Source: Rhodothermaceae bacterium | Lineage (GTDB): Bacteria > Bacteroidota > Rhodothermia > Rhodothermales > Rubricoccaceae | DNA length: 6,770 nt | NCBI GenBank assembly: GCA_013003465.1 | Contig: JABDIZ010000001.1 | Coordinates: 1 to 6,770 of the forward strand | Reading direction: 5' to 3' | Shown here: one piece after another, positions 1 through 6,666 of the stretch | Layout: each line of letters starts with the position of its first letter | Position numbering within the stretch: position 1 is the first letter of the stretch | Made by a program: the position numbers and the translations under genes | Notes under the pieces: model-generated | What the model was told of the DNA's origin: nothing | The model's database searches: none | The model's input: only the letters and a program-made list of their open reading frames with translations

Positions 1-41
1 CCGCCGACGAGGATGGCGAGCTTCTTGGGAGCTTTCGACAT
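1..41 (-). CDS. Probable 6-phosphofructokinase, N-terminal fragment (runs off the left edge)
   Basis: Read on the minus strand from the ATG at 41-39, the fragment gives MSKAPKKLAILVGG before leaving the window. A short basic N-terminus followed by a hydrophobic strand ending in a run of glycines is what opens the ATP- or PPi-dependent 6-phosphofructokinases, where the GGG(P/D)xPG loop binds the phosphate donor; these enzymes phosphorylate fructose 6-phosphate to the 1,6-bisphosphate in the cytosol. Only 13 full codons are visible, so this is recognition of a short signature, not a domain match. Other nucleotide-binding proteins with an 'ILVGG' strand remain possible. The gene is divergent from the epimerase-like gene at 203 and shares the 161-base intergenic region with it. 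No strong Shine-Dalgarno sequence precedes the ATG. Confidence 0.6.
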   Translation of the reverse strand, partial: MSKAPKKLAILVG

Positions 42-64
42 AGGAGATGCGGCTGTCTGGAAAA

Positions 65-72
65 GAAAGGTA
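65..72 (-). promoter_or_regulatory. Possible -7 box for the minus-strand gene
   Basis: On the minus strand this reads TACCTTTC, seven of eight bases (counting the two free positions) of the Bacteroidota -7 consensus TAnnTTTG. It would place transcription start around position 58, giving a leader of roughly 17 bases before the ATG at 41. No convincing TTG-type -33 element was found at the usual distance, so the call is weak and depends on the organism using a Bacteroidota-like primary sigma factor. Confidence 0.25.
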
Positions 73-90
73 GACGGAACGCCGCCGCCG

Positions 91-113
91 CCTGTGGGGC
101 ACTCCCGCACAGG
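91..113. repeat. Imperfect inverted repeat in the divergent intergenic region
   Basis: CCTGTG (91-96) and CACAGG (108-113) are exact reverse complements. Inside them GGG (97-99) can pair with CCC (104-106) if one G (107) bulges out, leaving a four-base loop. It lies between two divergent genes and just after a short run of GCC triplets (about 81-92). There is no T-run on either side, so an intrinsic terminator is unlikely; an operator site is possible, but in GC-rich DNA such a short repeat can also be chance. Confidence 0.35.
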
Positions 114-202
114 GCTATCGGGCGAGCCCGCGCGCGGCGGTCCACGAACCCTGGCCCCGGCGGCGCGTACCCGCTCCACCCCGTCAGTTGCTCCTGTCCG
201 TT

Positions 203-1117
203 ATGCACGTTCTCGTCACCGGCGCCACCGGCTACGTCGGTTCCTATCTCGTCCCGGCGCTGCTGCGCCACGGTCACACCATCCGCGCCCTCGTCCGTTC
301 TGGCGCGTCCGACCTCGCCACATTGGAGGGCGTCACCGTCGCGCCCGGCGACGTGACCGAGCCCGGCACCCTCGTCGGCGACTTCGATGATGTGGACGCT
401 GTTATACACCTCGTCGGCATTATCGACGAGGCGCCGTCGAAAGGCGTCACGTTCGAGCGCATCCACGTCGAGGGCACGCGCCACGTGGTCGAGGCCGCGC
501 AGGCGGCGGGGGTGCGGCGCTTCATCCACATGAGCGCCAACGGCGCACGGCCCGACGGCGTCTCGGACTACCAGACGACGAAGTGGGAAGCCGAAGAGAT
601 CGTCCGCGCCGCCGCGTTCGAGCACACCGTCATTTTCTGCCCGTCCACGCTCTTCGGCGACCCCGGTCCTGAGAACCCCGAGTTCGCCAAGCGCTTGTGG
701 GAGACGCTCGTGCAGCCGTTTCCCGTCTGGCCCATCTTCGGGGACGGGCAGTACGAGCTGCAACCGATTCACGTGGAGGCCGTGGCAGAGGCGTTCGCGC
801 AGGCCGTCGCGCGGGACGAGTCCAACGGACAGCGCTACTGCGTGGCGGGGCCGGAGCGGATGCCCTACACCGAGGTACTGGAGCGCATCGCGCGCGGCGG
901 CGGGATCGAGCCGAAGCCGACCGTGCCGGTTCCCATGCCGCTCGCCAAGCTGGGCGTCAACACGGTCGGCAAGGTGGGGCTGCTGCCCATCTCCCCGGCC
1001 CAGTTTTACATGCTCATCGAAGGCAACACCTGCGATCCGTCCGCCTTCTTTGCCGACTTCGAGGTGGAGTCGAAGCCCTTCACCGCCGAGGCGCTAGGCT
1101 ACCTCGCAAAGTATTGA
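203..1117 (+). CDS. NDUFA9-like atypical SDR / NAD(P)-dependent epimerase-family protein
   Basis: This is a 304-residue Rossmann-fold protein of the extended/atypical short-chain dehydrogenase type. The dinucleotide-binding GxxGxxG is at residues 7-13 (TGATGYVG), a HLVG strand end at 70-72, a serine at 111 (HMSANG), and a Y123-x-x-x-K127 pair (YQTTK) matching the SDR catalytic Tyr/Lys. A C-terminal-half motif 'GDGQYELQPIHVEAVAEA' (180-197) is typical of the NDUFA9 / complex I 39-kDa-like group (SDR_a5), whose bacterial members are mostly of unknown substrate. The length is normal for the family. I chose the ATG at 203 because it puts the first beta strand right at the N-terminus; a TTG at 188 would add five residues. 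No clear ribosome binding site is seen. It is followed after 99 bases by the deoxynucleoside kinase. A sugar-nucleotide epimerase or isoflavone-reductase-like enzyme is less likely. Confidence 0.85.
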   Translation: MHVLVTGATGYVGSYLVPALLRHGHTIRALVRSGASDLATLEGVTVAPGDVTEPGTLVGDFDDVDAVIHLVGIIDEAPSKGVTFERIHVEGTRHVVEAAQAAGVRRFIHMSANGARPDGVSDYQTTKWEAEEIVRAAAFEHTVIFCPSTLFGDPGPENPEFAKRLWETLVQPFPVWPIFGDGQYELQPIHVEAVAEAFAQAVARDESNGQRYCVAGPERMPYTEVLERIARGGGIEPKPTVPVPMPLAKLGVNTVGKVGLLPISPAQFYMLIEGNTCDPSAFFADFEVESKPFTAEALGYLAKY

Positions 1118-1147
1118 GGCAGGCCGTGGCGCGTCGTGCCGCAACGG

Positions 1148-1155
1148 TATCTTTC
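1148..1155 (+). promoter_or_regulatory. Possible -7 box ahead of the deoxynucleoside kinase
   Basis: The sequence TATCTTTC matches the Bacteroidota -7 consensus TAnnTTTG at all but the last base. A start of transcription near 1162 would leave the GTG at 1136 untranscribed and favour the downstream ATGs (1184 or 1217) as the start of the kinase. The nearest upstream TTG (1114-1116) is about 31 bases away, longer than the usual spacing, so no -33 partner supports it. Confidence 0.25.
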
Positions 1156-1216
1156 GGGACCACTACTCCGGACACTCCGCCTCATGCAGACTGCCTTCGA
1201 CCTTCCCGCCGACCCG

Positions 1217-1864
1217 ATGACCGACAGCGGCCGTCCGAAAACCTACGTCGCCATCGCGGGCAACATCGGGGCGGGCAAGAGCACGCTCACCGAGATCCTC
1301 GCCGACTACTTCGGCTGGACGGCCTTCTTCGAGCGCGTGGACGACAACCCGTACCTCTCCGACTTCTATGAGGAGATGCAGCGGTGGTCGTTCAACCTGC
1401 AGGTCTTCTTCCTCTCCAGCCGCTTCAAGCACCAGCGGGAGATCGAGCAGAACGCGGTCTCCGTCGTGCAGGACCGTTCGATCTACGAGGACGTCGAGAT
1501 CTTCGCGCGCAACCTGCACGAGATGGGCCTCATGGACGGGCGCGACTACGAGAACTACGCCGATCTATTCTCGATCATGACCGGCTACCTCCAGCCGCCC
1601 GATCTGCTGGTCTACCTCCGCGCCTCGGTTCCCACGCTCGTCCGCCAGATCCAGGCGCGCGGCCGCGACTTCGAGTCGGGCATCCGCATCGACTACCTCG
1701 AAGCGCTCAACGAACTCTACGAGGACTGGATCGACCGCTACCCGCACCCCAAGCTGGTCGTCGAAACCGACACGCTCGACTTCGTAAACGAGCCCGAGGA
1801 CCGCTTCGAGATCGTCAGCCGCGTCGAGAGCCGGTTGTACGGCCTCTTCCCAGTGAAAGGCTGA
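1217..1864 (+). CDS. Deoxynucleoside kinase (dNK family)
   Basis: It phosphorylates a deoxynucleoside to its 5'-monophosphate with a nucleoside triphosphate, the first and trapping step of deoxynucleotide salvage in the cytosol. From the ATG at 1217 the protein is 215 residues, the usual size of bacterial dGK/dAK-type kinases. The P-loop GNIGAGKST is at 15-23, a likely catalytic-base region at E39 (ERVDDNPYL, 39-47), the DRS motif at 86-88 (QDRSIYED), and an arginine-rich LID at about 148-150 (RGR) followed by DFE. Substrate preference (dG, dA, dC or dT) cannot be read from motifs alone. Earlier in-frame starts exist at 1136 (GTG) and 1184 (ATG), but they only add a poorly ordered tail before the first strand; 1217 gives the usual short lead into the P-loop. 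No Shine-Dalgarno sequence is evident. The stop lies two bases before the ATG of the outer-membrane protein gene, suggesting one transcript. Confidence 0.92.
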   Translation: MTDSGRPKTYVAIAGNIGAGKSTLTEILADYFGWTAFFERVDDNPYLSDFYEEMQRWSFNLQVFFLSSRFKHQREIEQNAVSVVQDRSIYEDVEIFARNLHEMGLMDGRDYENYADLFSIMTGYLQPPDLLVYLRASVPTLVRQIQARGRDFESGIRIDYLEALNELYEDWIDRYPHPKLVVETDTLDFVNEPEDRFEIVSRVESRLYGLFPVKG

Positions 1865-1866
1865 GG

Positions 1867-3861
1867 ATGGGGGAGCAGGAGAAAGGGAGACTGGGGGCAT
1901 GGGGGAGACGAGGGCTCCTTGTTTTTCTCCCTCTTGTCCTCTCCCTCGCTCTCCCTCTCCCTAGCGCTGCGCAGACGCCGGATTCGCTCGCGGCCGAACC
2001 GCTCGCGGCGCCTCGGCCACGCGTCTATGCAGAAGGTCCGGCACCCGGACGCGCCGTCAGCCCGATCCCTGCGCGTACGCCTGCCCTCGACCCAGCCGAT
2101 GCGCTGGAGGCGCTGCCCGGTGCCTTTCGCTACACCCTCGGCGCCCCGGGCTGGCCGGATGGTCTCAGCCTGGGCGGTCGCGCGCCCGACGCTCATGCGC
2201 TCACGCTGGGCGGCCTGCCTTTCACCGACCTCTTCACCGAACGCCCGCGCGAGGACCTGGTACCGCTTGAAGTGCTCGACCGGTTTCGGATGGCAGACGG
2301 ACGCTACGGACGTCCAGGAGCCGTCGTGGCTACGGTTCGTCCGTTCCGGGCCGAAGCGCCGCTCACCGAACTGCGCTACCTACCGGGGCAGGAGGGCCTC
2401 CAGTACATCGGTGCCACTCACACGCAGACGCGCCGCCCCCCGCGCCTCCTCCGCGATGCCGCCGGACGTGGACGCCTGATTGTGCTCGGGCACGTCGCCG
2501 GGCGGCAGGCCACAGGGCCATACACGGGCGAGGCCCTCGGCGGGTGGCATGCGCTCGGACGGCTGACGCTCGTGCGGCCTGGCTTCTCGGTTGACCTGAC
2601 CGAGCTGCACGTCCGCCACACGCACGGTGCCCGCTCTGGCCTGGGCTCCACCACGGGCATCTTCTCGGACGTGTTCTACCCCACACGCGCCTCGGTCCTT
2701 GATCCCGAGGCCGAGCGACAGACCGAGCGCAACGACCTCGCCCTCACACTCCGCGCGCCCGTCCTTTCGGGCGAGCCGCTGACCGTCGCGGCGTACTGGA
2801 CGCGGCAACACGAGCACTACACCCTCGGCGGCTTCACCGCCGATACGCTGCAACTCCGGGGCAACCGTTTCGGCGGGTGGGTGACGCAGGCCGTCCGGGC
2901 GGGGCCGCACGGTTTCCTCCTGCGCCTCGATGGCTGGCTCGACGATGCGCCGTGGGGACGCATGAATCCGATGGCTGGTGCTGGGGTGCGTACGCAACTC
3001 CACGCCACGCTCGGCGACACACTAACTGTCGCTGGTTGGCGGATAGAAGCGGAAGGCGGCGCCCATGCGGTGGGCAGCGAGGTCTTTCCCTCCGCGAGCT
3101 TGCGCGTGGACGGACGCAGGGTATTCGCTAGCGTCGGATACGCCGGGGCGGTGCCGGGCCGTATCGAGGAGGTTGGCTATGCGGATCTCGCGCAGGCGGC
3201 GCCCGAGCTCAACCGGTCGCGCACGCTTAGCGCTGAGGCCGGGCTGCAAGCCTCGACAGGGCGGTTCGGGGTCCAACTCCGCGGCTTCGCCTCCCAGACG
3301 ACGGACCCGCGTGTGCTTGTGGCCGAAGGTGATACCGCCTACGCTTTCCAAGACGTTGGCGCGTCGTTCCGGCGCCTCGGCGGGACGCTCGCGCTCGACT
3401 GGCGCGCAGACGCCCCGCGTGGTCTCTACGCTACCGCAGCCGTCACGGTCCACACGCTCCTCGACCCCGACCAGACCCCGATTCGCCGCCGCGAAGCCGA
3501 TGCGCTGCCGACGGTGTGGGGCTCGGCTCGGCTCGGTTTCCGTGCCCTTGACCTCTTCGGTGGGGCGCTCGACCTCGACCTCGCCGCGCAGGGCCGCGCG
3601 TGGAGCACGTTCCAGAGCCGCGTCTTCATCCCGGCGGTGGCCTTGTTTGCTCTTTCCGATCCCACGACGACAGTGAATGTCCCTTCGCGTGGCACGCTTG
3701 ACCTGCTGGCGGCGGCGCAGTTGCAGGAGCGCGCGACGATCTTCCTCGTCTACGAAAACGCCCTCGCGCAGCGCGTCTACGACGGCGCCTACGTGGTGCC
3801 GGTTTACCCGCTGCCCGCGCACCGCCTCCGCTTCGGCGTGGCCTGGACGCTCTTCAACTAA
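1867..3861 (+). CDS. Outer-membrane beta-barrel protein with TonB-receptor-like plug
   Basis: This 664-residue protein begins with a Sec signal peptide: arginines at 8, 14 and 15, a hydrophobic Leu-rich core (17-30), and a likely cleavage after an SAAQ or SAA site near 33-36. A Pro/Ala-rich linker follows. Residues about 76-160 read like a TonB-dependent receptor plug (DALEALPG, an 'SLGGRAPDAHALTLGGLPFTD' region from 101, VPLEVLDRF, GRPGAVVATV). The remainder is a run of alternating amphipathic strands with turns rich in Gly and Asp, as in a large barrel, and ends in RLRFGVAWTLFN, a typical barrel-closing strand. No carboxypeptidase-like N-terminal domain and no obvious TonB box are visible, and the plug is on the short side, so it could be a TonB receptor relative or a plugged porin. 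The substrate is unknown. The ATG at 1867 is chosen because it directly starts the signal peptide; the frame is open far upstream inside the kinase gene but that part has no signal or domain. Coupling to the deoxynucleoside kinase hints at nucleoside-related uptake, which is inference only. Confidence 0.82.
   Translation: MGEQEKGRLGAWGRRGLLVFLPLVLSLALPLPSAAQTPDSLAAEPLAAPRPRVYAEGPAPGRAVSPIPARTPALDPADALEALPGAFRYTLGAPGWPDGLSLGGRAPDAHALTLGGLPFTDLFTERPREDLVPLEVLDRFRMADGRYGRPGAVVATVRPFRAEAPLTELRYLPGQEGLQYIGATHTQTRRPPRLLRDAAGRGRLIVLGHVAGRQATGPYTGEALGGWHALGRLTLVRPGFSVDLTELHVRHTHGARSGLGSTTGIFSDVFYPTRASVLDPEAERQTERNDLALTLRAPVLSGEPLTVAAYWTRQHEHYTLGGFTADTLQLRGNRFGGWVTQAVRAGPHGFLLRLDGWLDDAPWGRMNPMAGAGVRTQLHATLGDTLTVAGWRIEAEGGAHAVGSEVFPSASLRVDGRRVFASVGYAGAVPGRIEEVGYADLAQAAPELNRSRTLSAEAGLQASTGRFGVQLRGFASQTTDPRVLVAEGDTAYAFQDVGASFRRLGGTLALDWRADAPRGLYATAAVTVHTLLDPDQTPIRRREADALPTVWGSARLGFRALDLFGGALDLDLAAQGRAWSTFQSRVFIPAVALFALSDPTTTVNVPSRGTLDLLAAAQLQERATIFLVYENALAQRVYDGAYVVPVYPLPAHRLRFGVAWTLFN
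1871..1945. repeat. Imperfect purine/pyrimidine inverted repeat over the start of the barrel-protein gene
   Basis: A strongly purine-rich stretch (about 1863-1914) is followed at once by a strongly pyrimidine-rich one (about 1915-1961). Within them, 1871-1890 is complementary to 1926-1945 at about 14 of 20 positions by direct comparison, with TCTCCC and CTCCC ends matching GGGAGA and GGGAG. In mRNA this could fold into a long imperfect hairpin just behind the start codon. The pyrimidine half also encodes the Leu/Pro/Ser-rich signal peptide, which explains part of its composition. Confidence 0.4.
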
Positions 3862-3926
3862 GCGCCTCGGTCTTCCCGCAATTGGTGTACGTGCGCTATG
3901 TTGCCGCCGTACAGGTTGTTGGAGGG

Positions 3927-6596
3927 ATGGAGCACAACGAGGGGCCATCGGACCCAGGACTGTCACCCGAGGCGCGCCCGGATGCGCCGGCGGGCGCGGA
4001 CCCGTACGGGCTCAGCGGCCAGACCGTCTCGCATTACGCCGTGCAGGACGTGCTCGGCGGCGGTGGCATGGGCGTCGTATACCGCGCCGAGGACACGCGC
4101 CTGCGGCGAACCGTCGCGCTAAAGTTTTTGCCCCCGCTCCTCAGCCGCGACGCGCACGCCAAGGAGCGCTTCATGGCGGAAGCGCAGGCTGCCTCGGCGC
4201 TCGACCATCCCAACATCTGCACCGTCCACGAGATCGGCGAGACCGACAGTGGGCAGCTGTTCATCGCGATGGCCTACTACCCGGGCGAAACGCTCCGGGC
4301 CAGGCTCAAACGGGGTCCAGTGCCGGTGGCGGAGGCTACGGATCTGGCCGTACAGGTCGCGCGAGGTTTAGCGAAAGCGCACGCAAAGGGCATCGTGCAC
4401 CGGGATGTGAAACCCGCCAACGTGATGATCACGCCCGAGGGGCGAGCCAAGCTGGTCGACTTCGGTGTGGCCAAGATGGCCGACACGCTGCTGACGCAGG
4501 CGGGCACGACCGTCGGCACCATCGCCTACATGAGCCCGGAGCAGACGCGCGGTGAAGCGGTGGACGCGCGGACAGACCTGTGGGCGCTTGGCGTGGTCCT
4601 TTATGAAGCGCTCACGGGTGAGCGGCCCTTCCGCGGTGCCTACGACCAGGCCGTGGTGTTCTCCATTCTCCACGAGGACCCCGAGCCGGTTACGGCGGTG
4701 AACCCGAGCGTGCCGCCTGCGCTGGATCCCGTCATCGGGCGGTGCTTGCAGAAAGACCCAGCGCGGCGCTACTCGGATGCGTCCGCACTCCTCGCGGATC
4801 TGGAGGCGGTGCAACAGGGCACCGCAACGCAGCGCGCCGTCGTACTGAGCGAACGCCCGACGCATCGGCGTCTTGCCCGGCTCGGAATGGGGCTGGCGGT
4901 GGCGCTCGTGCTGGCGGTGGGGCTGCTCTTGGCCTGGCCGGCCGCACAGTCCGACGAGCAGGGCGGCGTGGTGGCGTCCGGGTTGCGGCAGGTGGCCGTG
5001 CTGCCCTTCGCCAACGTCGGCGGGGACTCGACCAACCAGGCCTTCATCGATGGGCTCGTCTACACCATCGGCGCGACGCTCACCGAGATGGAGCAGTTCG
5101 CAAACCGCCTCTCCGTGCTGCCGACGGATGATGCGCTGGCCACTACGACGCGGGCGCCTCGGGAGGCGGCCCAGACACTCGGTGCCGACCTCGTGGTGAG
5201 TGGCAGCGTGCAGCGGGCCGCCGAACGCATCCGATTGACGCTGGAGGTGTACGATGCGGAAGCCGACCGTCGCCTCGGCAGCCGCATCCTCGACAAGACG
5301 ATGACGGACCTGCTGGCGCTTCAGGACAGCGTCGCGCTCACGCTCGCCAGCCTGCTCGATGTGGAACTCAACGAGGCCGCGCAGGAAGCGCTCGCCGCAG
5401 GCGGAACGACGAGCTCCCGCGCCTACGACCTCTACACGCAGGCGCGCGGGTACCTCCAGCACTACGAGGACGAGCGGAACGTGGACCGTGCCATCGCGCT
5501 CTTCGAGCAGGCGATTAACGAGGACGGGCGCTATGCGCTGGCCTACGCCGGGCTCGGGGAAGCCTACTGGCGGAAGTACGACGCCACCAATGATCCGCGC
5601 TGGAAAGACGAGGCCGGCGAGGCAGGTGAACAGGCTGTCGAACTCGACGGGGACCTCGCCCCGGTTCGAGTCACGCTCGGGCTGATCTACAAGGGCACGG
5701 GCGAGTTTGAGGCTGCCGAGCGCGAGTTCCTCCGCGCCCTCACCCTCGACTCGCTCGACGCCCAGGCGCACAAGGAACTCGCAGCGACCTACTACTTCCT
5801 CGGTCGCCTCGATGAGGCGGAGCGGGAGTACCGCCGAGCCATCGCGCTCAAGCCAGGGTATTGGGAATACCACGGAAGCCTGGCCTTCCTCTACAGCGCC
5901 CAGGGGCGCCACGAGGAGGCCATTCCCCTCCTGCGCCGCGTGATCCAGCTTCGCCCCGACAATCCCTGGGGCTACAACGACCTCGGCCTGCAGTATCACC
6001 GCCTCGGCCGACTCGACTCGGCCGCTGTCTGGTACCGCCGCGCCACCGAGGCCAACCCCGCTGCCACCGGGCCAACGGCCCTCGCCTTCCGCAACCTGGG
6101 CGACCTCGCCTTTCTCCAGCGCGACTACGCCGAGGCAGCGCAGATCTACCAGCGTGCTCTCCGCCTCGACAGCACCAACTCCGATACATGGGCGATGCTC
6201 GGCGATGCCTATGCCTTGGGAGGAAACGAACCTGATGCACAACGGGCCTTCCGGCGAATGCTTGCGCTGGACGAGCGGACGCTGGAGGTCAACCCCAACG
6301 ACGAGAATGCGCTGCTCGGCATCGCCATTGGCCATGCCCGATTAGGGCGACCGGAGCGTGCGCGCGAGGCGTTGCGCCGCCTGGACGATCTCCCGCAGAA
6401 GGGGCCGGGTACGTTGCTAGTCATGTCCACGGTCTATGAGGCGTTGAATGATCGACCGTCTGCCTTACATTTTCTCGGCGAAGGCCTCGAGCAGGGCCTC
6501 ACGCGGGCTCGCATCGAAAACGCCCCTTATCTCGACGCTTTGCGGACGGACCCTCGCTATCACCAACTGGTCCAGGACTACCCACCACAACGCTAG
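3927..6596 (+). CDS. Transmembrane Ser/Thr protein kinase with TolB/FlgO-like domain and TPR array
   Basis: This is an 889-residue Hanks-type (PknB-like) kinase. After a Pro/Ala-rich N-terminal tail (1-30) the catalytic domain spans about 37-293: glycine loop GGGGMGVVY (44-52), VALK with lysine 66, helix-C glutamate E85, HRDVKPAN (158-165, catalytic D160), DFG (178-180), threonines at 194-195 in the activation loop, and SPE (203-205). All residues needed for catalysis are present. A single membrane helix lies at about 319-338. Beyond it, probably in the periplasm, residues 352-480 (starting RQVAVLPFANVGG) resemble the TolB/FlgO-like domain found in kinase- and cyclase-linked TPR proteins, and about 497-850 hold roughly nine TPR units, the clearest at 578-750. 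The C-terminal LDALRTDPRYHQLV is the usual end of such proteins. The TPR part probably binds partner proteins. The start is the ATG at 3927; a TTG at 3882 would add 15 unremarkable residues. A GGAGG sits unusually close (3921-3925). The 65-base gap before it suggests its own promoter or a loose operon. Confidence 0.93.
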   Translation: MEHNEGPSDPGLSPEARPDAPAGADPYGLSGQTVSHYAVQDVLGGGGMGVVYRAEDTRLRRTVALKFLPPLLSRDAHAKERFMAEAQAASALDHPNICTVHEIGETDSGQLFIAMAYYPGETLRARLKRGPVPVAEATDLAVQVARGLAKAHAKGIVHRDVKPANVMITPEGRAKLVDFGVAKMADTLLTQAGTTVGTIAYMSPEQTRGEAVDARTDLWALGVVLYEALTGERPFRGAYDQAVVFSILHEDPEPVTAVNPSVPPALDPVIGRCLQKDPARRYSDASALLADLEAVQQGTATQRAVVLSERPTHRRLARLGMGLAVALVLAVGLLLAWPAAQSDEQGGVVASGLRQVAVLPFANVGGDSTNQAFIDGLVYTIGATLTEMEQFANRLSVLPTDDALATTTRAPREAAQTLGADLVVSGSVQRAAERIRLTLEVYDAEADRRLGSRILDKTMTDLLALQDSVALTLASLLDVELNEAAQEALAAGGTTSSRAYDLYTQARGYLQHYEDERNVDRAIALFEQAINEDGRYALAYAGLGEAYWRKYDATNDPRWKDEAGEAGEQAVELDGDLAPVRVTLGLIYKGTGEFEAAEREFLRALTLDSLDAQAHKELAATYYFLGRLDEAEREYRRAIALKPGYWEYHGSLAFLYSAQGRHEEAIPLLRRVIQLRPDNPWGYNDLGLQYHRLGRLDSAAVWYRRATEANPAATGPTALAFRNLGDLAFLQRDYAEAAQIYQRALRLDSTNSDTWAMLGDAYALGGNEPDAQRAFRRMLALDERTLEVNPNDENALLGIAIGHARLGRPERAREALRRLDDLPQKGPGTLLVMSTVYEALNDRPSALHFLGEGLEQGLTRARIENAPYLDALRTDPRYHQLVQDYPPQR

Positions 6597-6655
6597 ACGA
6601 TCAGGGCGCCCCATGTAAAGGAGACGCGCTCGCCTGCTCTTGCCCACCCACCCAC

Positions 6656-6660
6656 GGAGG
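6656..6660 (+). promoter_or_regulatory. Shine-Dalgarno site for the gene at 6667
   Basis: GGAGG lies six bases before the ATG at 6667, an ideal spacing and the only textbook ribosome binding site in the window. It fixes the start of the right-edge gene and suggests that gene is translated strongly. Confidence 0.7.
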
Positions 6661-6666
6661 ACTCCC

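Noticed and set aside
1136..1216. N-terminal extension of the deoxynucleoside kinase from the GTG at 1136 or the ATG at 1184
   Set aside because: It adds residues without family similarity before the P-loop strand. The ATG at 1184 cannot be excluded fully.
697..1371. A 224-codon plus-strand open frame overlapping the epimerase-like gene and the deoxynucleoside kinase
   Set aside because: It is Arg/Gly-rich, shows no motifs, and lies in a shifted frame across two well-supported genes.
1384..1866. Upstream in-frame extension of the barrel-protein gene through the deoxynucleoside kinase
   Set aside because: It is Arg/Pro-rich without motifs, would bury the signal peptide inside the protein, and overlaps the well-supported kinase.
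3022..3966. A 314-codon open frame on the minus strand opposite the barrel-protein gene
   Set aside because: It is Arg-rich and low in motif content with no signal or domain, and overlaps a better gene along most of its length.
4368..6335. A 655-codon open frame on the minus strand opposite the kinase-TPR gene
   Set aside because: It mirrors the codon pattern of the strongly supported plus-strand kinase, shows no domain motifs, and long antisense frames are expected in GC-rich coding DNA.
6601..6615. GGGCGCCC palindrome after the kinase-TPR stop as a possible terminator
   Set aside because: It has no loop and no T-run, and sits only 60 bases before a gene with a strong ribosome binding site.
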